Part shown: piece after piece, positions 61,684-64,000 of the stretch
Layout: every line of letters starts with the position of its first letter
Numbering within the stretch: position 1 is the first letter of the stretch
Assembly: GCF_947387515.1 (NCBI RefSeq)
Contig: NZ_CANDOB010000001.1
Span: 806,001 to 870,000, forward strand
Direction: 5' to 3'
From: Alkalihalobacillus sp. CinArs1
GTDB taxonomy: Bacteria; Bacillota; Bacilli; Bacillales; Guptibacillaceae
Length of the DNA stretch: 64,000 bases
The notes under the pieces: generated by a model
Database searches by the model: none
What the model was told of the DNA's origin: nothing
The model's input: the letters and a program-made list of their open reading frames with translations, nothing else
Made by a program: the position numbers and the translations under genes

Positions 61684-61810
61684 CCCACTATCATTCTCTC
61701 TCTTAGCTCCTTCCCACCATTTATGCAGATTTCATGCATTTTTTACTTTTCCTTGTTGCATAACCTAAAAGGTGAAATCTTATAAAGAACGTTAAAACAT
61801 ATCTAATAAT

Positions 61811-61851
61811 AAAAAAGGTTCCGATCATCATGCGATGATCGGAACCTTTTT
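61811..61851. terminator. Terminator of ltaS
   Basis: AAAAAGGTTCCGATCATC pairs with GATGATCGGAACCTTTTT around a four-base loop, with T-runs on both strands. Confidence 0.93.
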
Positions 61852-61863
61852 ATCAAGTAAGGC

Positions 61864-63834
61864 TTAGTTCTTCTGTTTTTCTTGTGATTGTGGTGCTTCT
61901 TTTTTAGGATCTAGTTGATTAACGTTGTAGTTGTAATCTTCACGATTAACGGGCTCGAAACCTTCTGGATTGTAGAAGCGCAGGAGATCGCCGTAAACAA
62001 CTTTATCAGAGAGTTCAAGAGACTCTTCGACAAACTTGCCAGGCTGTTCACATGCTTCACCATCTACTTTTTCACCTGTAGGATTCTCGTAGCATTTTTC
62101 GTTTACGGAAGTGACCTCAGGTGTTACGAAGTCACCATTTCGAAACGGTACAATTTCACGGTGATCTTCTGATAGAAGATCTGAACCGAATGAAATGAAC
62201 TCATCTGTTTCTACCCCTAACAAATGTAGAACAGTGTCTCGAATATCGATATGCCCGCCGTATTCGTGTACCTGCTTTCCTTCAAGCCCAGGTGCGGTAA
62301 TGAAAAGTGGCACACGCTTCAATTGTGCATTTTCGTACGGATTGATTTCTTTATCCATTACTTCACTCATGGCTTTGTTGTGGTTATCCGAAATACCATA
62401 GTGATCTCCATACATGACGATCATCGTATTATCATAAAGACCAGATTTCTTCAGGTCATTAAAGAATTGTTCGATCGATTCGTCCATGTATTTCGCCGTC
62501 TGGAAGTAACCATTTACCACTGCATCATCTGTTTCAGGTGTAGGGAAATCAACATCTCCCTCATCCATTGTAAATGGGAAGTGGTTCGATAGCGTAAGCA
62601 TCTTCGCATGGAACGGTTGCTCTAGACTTTCAAGATAAGGCATGGACTGTTTAAAGAATGGCTTATCTTTCAGACCATAGTTATGAACATCCTGCTCGTT
62701 CATATCATAGTAGCTTGAGTCAAAGAACTTCTGAATACCAAATGACTTATACATTTCGTCACGGTTCCAGAACGTTTTCCCGTTTCCGTGTAGAGAAGAA
62801 GTTGAATAGCCTTTTTGTTCAAGAATCGCAGGCTGCGCTTGATACGTATTACGCGCTTTCTCCATCGCTACAGATCCACTTGGTAACGGATAAAGTGAAT
62901 TCGCCAACATAAATTCTGCGTCAGACGTTTTCCCCTGTCCAACTTGTTGGAAAATGTTATCAAAATAGAACGTATTCTGATCTTCAACGAGACTATTTAA
63001 GAACGGTGTTACTTCTTTTCCATTTACTTCTTTTCCAATCACAAAGCTTTGGAGGGATTCGAGTGAAATATAAACCACATTCATTCCTTCAGCTTTACCG
63101 AAGTACTCAGGATTCGGTTCCGTTCTGTTTGCTTCAACAAAGTTGATTACTTCCGTTAAATCATCACTGCTAGCTAAAGCACTTTGTGAATTTGATTTAA
63201 TCGTTTTAACCGCATCGATGACTTGATAGTTAAACTGTCCAAGATACTTCACAAGGTACGTACGATCAAACGAACGAGTCAGAAGCTGCGGACGATCCGT
63301 CTCAGCTAGACCAAGATTGACTACAAAAAAGACTGCTGCTGATGCAAAGATCATGGCGATCTTCTTTCTTTTCAAAGATGCCTGTGGTTTCACAACCTTA
63401 AACAGGATCAATCCAAGGATTAGCAGTGTATCAATAAAGTAGAAAACATCTGTAAATTGCATCAACGCAAATGCACTGTCTTTTAACTCTCCTGCATCAT
63501 TCGAGTGCATCACGGTTGGTAACGTAATGAAATCATTAAAGAATCGATAGTAAACAACATTTGCATAAAGGACAAATGAGAGCAAGAAATCAATAATCAG
63601 CATTGCCCACAATCGTTTACGTCCTTTAAAGAATAATGCAAACCCAAAGAAGAACAATAATGAACTTATTGGATTTAATAAAAGTAAAAATGATTGAATA
63701 CCGTTCTTGATACCCAATTCAAATTCCGTTTGATAGATTGCATAGGTTTTTAACCAGAATAATAGAATGACGCCAAAGAACAATGTCCACGGCTTATTCA
63801 ACTGGCCTTTTAATTGTTCAAACATGACTGTCAT
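61864..63834 (-). CDS. ltaS: Lipoteichoic acid synthase family protein
   Basis: About 656 residues: five N-terminal helices (to about residue 190) and an extracellular sulfatase-fold domain. The catalytic Thr is in GQGKTSDAEF and metal ligands are in MYGDHYG. It polymerises glycerol phosphate from phosphatidylglycerol onto a glycolipid anchor outside the membrane. AGGAGG (63838-63842) is three bases from the ATG at 63834 and 12 from the ATG at 63825, so the start is uncertain by three codons. Bacillaceae often have several paralogues. Confidence 0.92.
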   Translation of the reverse strand: MTVMFEQLKGQLNKPWTLFFGVILLFWLKTYAIYQTEFELGIKNGIQSFLLLLNPISSLLFFFGFALFFKGRKRLWAMLIIDFLLSFVLYANVVYYRFFNDFITLPTVMHSNDAGELKDSAFALMQFTDVFYFIDTLLILGLILFKVVKPQASLKRKKIAMIFASAAVFFVVNLGLAETDRPQLLTRSFDRTYLVKYLGQFNYQVIDAVKTIKSNSQSALASSDDLTEVINFVEANRTEPNPEYFGKAEGMNVVYISLESLQSFVIGKEVNGKEVTPFLNSLVEDQNTFYFDNIFQQVGQGKTSDAEFMLANSLYPLPSGSVAMEKARNTYQAQPAILEQKGYSTSSLHGNGKTFWNRDEMYKSFGIQKFFDSSYYDMNEQDVHNYGLKDKPFFKQSMPYLESLEQPFHAKMLTLSNHFPFTMDEGDVDFPTPETDDAVVNGYFQTAKYMDESIEQFFNDLKKSGLYDNTMIVMYGDHYGISDNHNKAMSEVMDKEINPYENAQLKRVPLFITAPGLEGKQVHEYGGHIDIRDTVLHLLGVETDEFISFGSDLLSEDHREIVPFRNGDFVTPEVTSVNEKCYENPTGEKVDGEACEQPGKFVEESLELSDKVVYGDLLRFYNPEGFEPVNREDYNYNVNQLDPKKEAPQSQEKQKN

Positions 63835-63843
63835 CAGCCTCCT

Positions 63844-63859
63844 AGCGGAATGCACCGCT
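63844..63859 (-). repeat. Small hairpin before the ltaS ribosome site
   Basis: AGCGG and CCGCT pair around a six-base loop, ending next to the Shine-Dalgarno sequence. It might modulate translation. Confidence 0.4.
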
Positions 63860-63914
63860 TAATATGATTTATGAAATAAATGTAAATTAATTGGATAATG
63901 ATTAATACTCGAGT

Positions 63915-63943
63915 ATGATACGACCATATTGAGTTAATGTCAA
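63915..63943 (-). promoter_or_regulatory. SigA promoter of ltaS
   Basis: Minus strand TTGACA (63938-63943) and TATCAT (63915-63920) are exactly 17 bases apart. Confidence 0.8.
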
Positions 63944-64000
63944 ATATGTATTGAAGGATGTATTTAATAAATTTTTGAGTAGATATTGCTAAAAGTTTTC

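Noticed and set aside
61717-61738. A ninth tandem repeat before the amino acid permease (TGCATGAAATC, TGCATAAATGG)
   Set aside because: The repeat is good, but four bases downstream there is an AAGGAG sequence rather than a -10, so it does not fit the promoter layout of the other sites.
1-64000. CRISPR arrays, tRNA or rRNA genes, insertion sequences and phage genes
   Set aside because: No regularly spaced repeats, tRNA-like cloverleaf, transposase or phage protein was seen on either strand.

Overview
The window comes from a low-GC Gram-positive genome, most likely a salt-tolerant, possibly marine or alkaliphilic, member of the Bacillaceae. The evidence is the strong AGGAGG-type ribosome sites, frequent TTG/GTG starts, many short intrinsic terminators, a DUF1540 protein, a YdhK protein, an F510_1955-type lipoprotein, a GbsR-controlled glycine betaine locus and a lipoteichoic acid synthase. 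No rRNA, tRNA, CRISPR array, insertion sequence or phage gene was seen.

Region 1 (1-6.4 kb): the start of a GH38 alpha-mannosidase, a fructose-family PTS permease and an RpiR regulator form a mannoside-type uptake locus with two cre-like boxes. Next come two YdcZ-type DMT transporters around a Crp/Fnr regulator, a hypothetical gene under a perfect Fur box, DUF1540 and a small unknown protein.

Region 2 (6.4-26 kb): two large catabolic clusters. The first (GntR regulator, FGGY kinase, cupin isomerase, 2-hydroxyacid dehydrogenase, KDPG-type aldolase, RbsBAC-like ABC importer, AroE-like dehydrogenase, NagB-like protein) looks like a full pathway for an unidentified sugar or sugar acid, with GTAATGAC-type operators at two promoters. 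The second (ROK repressor, Fe/phosphonate-type ABC importer, argininosuccinate-lyase-like enzyme) is divergent from a large secreted PIG-L deacetylase; similar GTTAGT operators lie before both transcripts.

Region 3 (26-33.6 kb): choline to glycine betaine. BetA (GMC flavoprotein) and BetB/GbsA are divergent from GbsR, followed by a TetR gene and a close relative of the animal high-affinity choline transporter CHT1.

Region 4 (33.6-61.7 kb): a copper and redox island. It holds a CopB ATPase, an OmpR-type two-component system, a four-helix Cys-rich copper store, a MATE pump, AsnB, cupredoxins, two multicopper oxidases, two CcdA-family proteins, a NarL-type two-component system, a Rieske protein, csoR-copA-copZ, an F510_1955 lipoprotein and a glutaredoxin-like gene. 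Two signals stand out. First, eight promoters across 36-58 kb carry an 11-bp tandem direct repeat (about TGCAYAATTTC then TCCAYAATTTT) placed 4 bp before a -10 box, as expected for an OmpR/PhoB-type activator. Second, the glutaredoxin-like gene has an in-frame TGA exactly where the first Cys of its CxxC should be, followed by a hairpin that fits a bacterial SECIS, so it may be a selenoprotein. A cupredoxin lipoprotein gene is broken by a TAA codon.

Region 5 (61.8-64 kb): an LtaS-type lipoteichoic acid synthase with its promoter.
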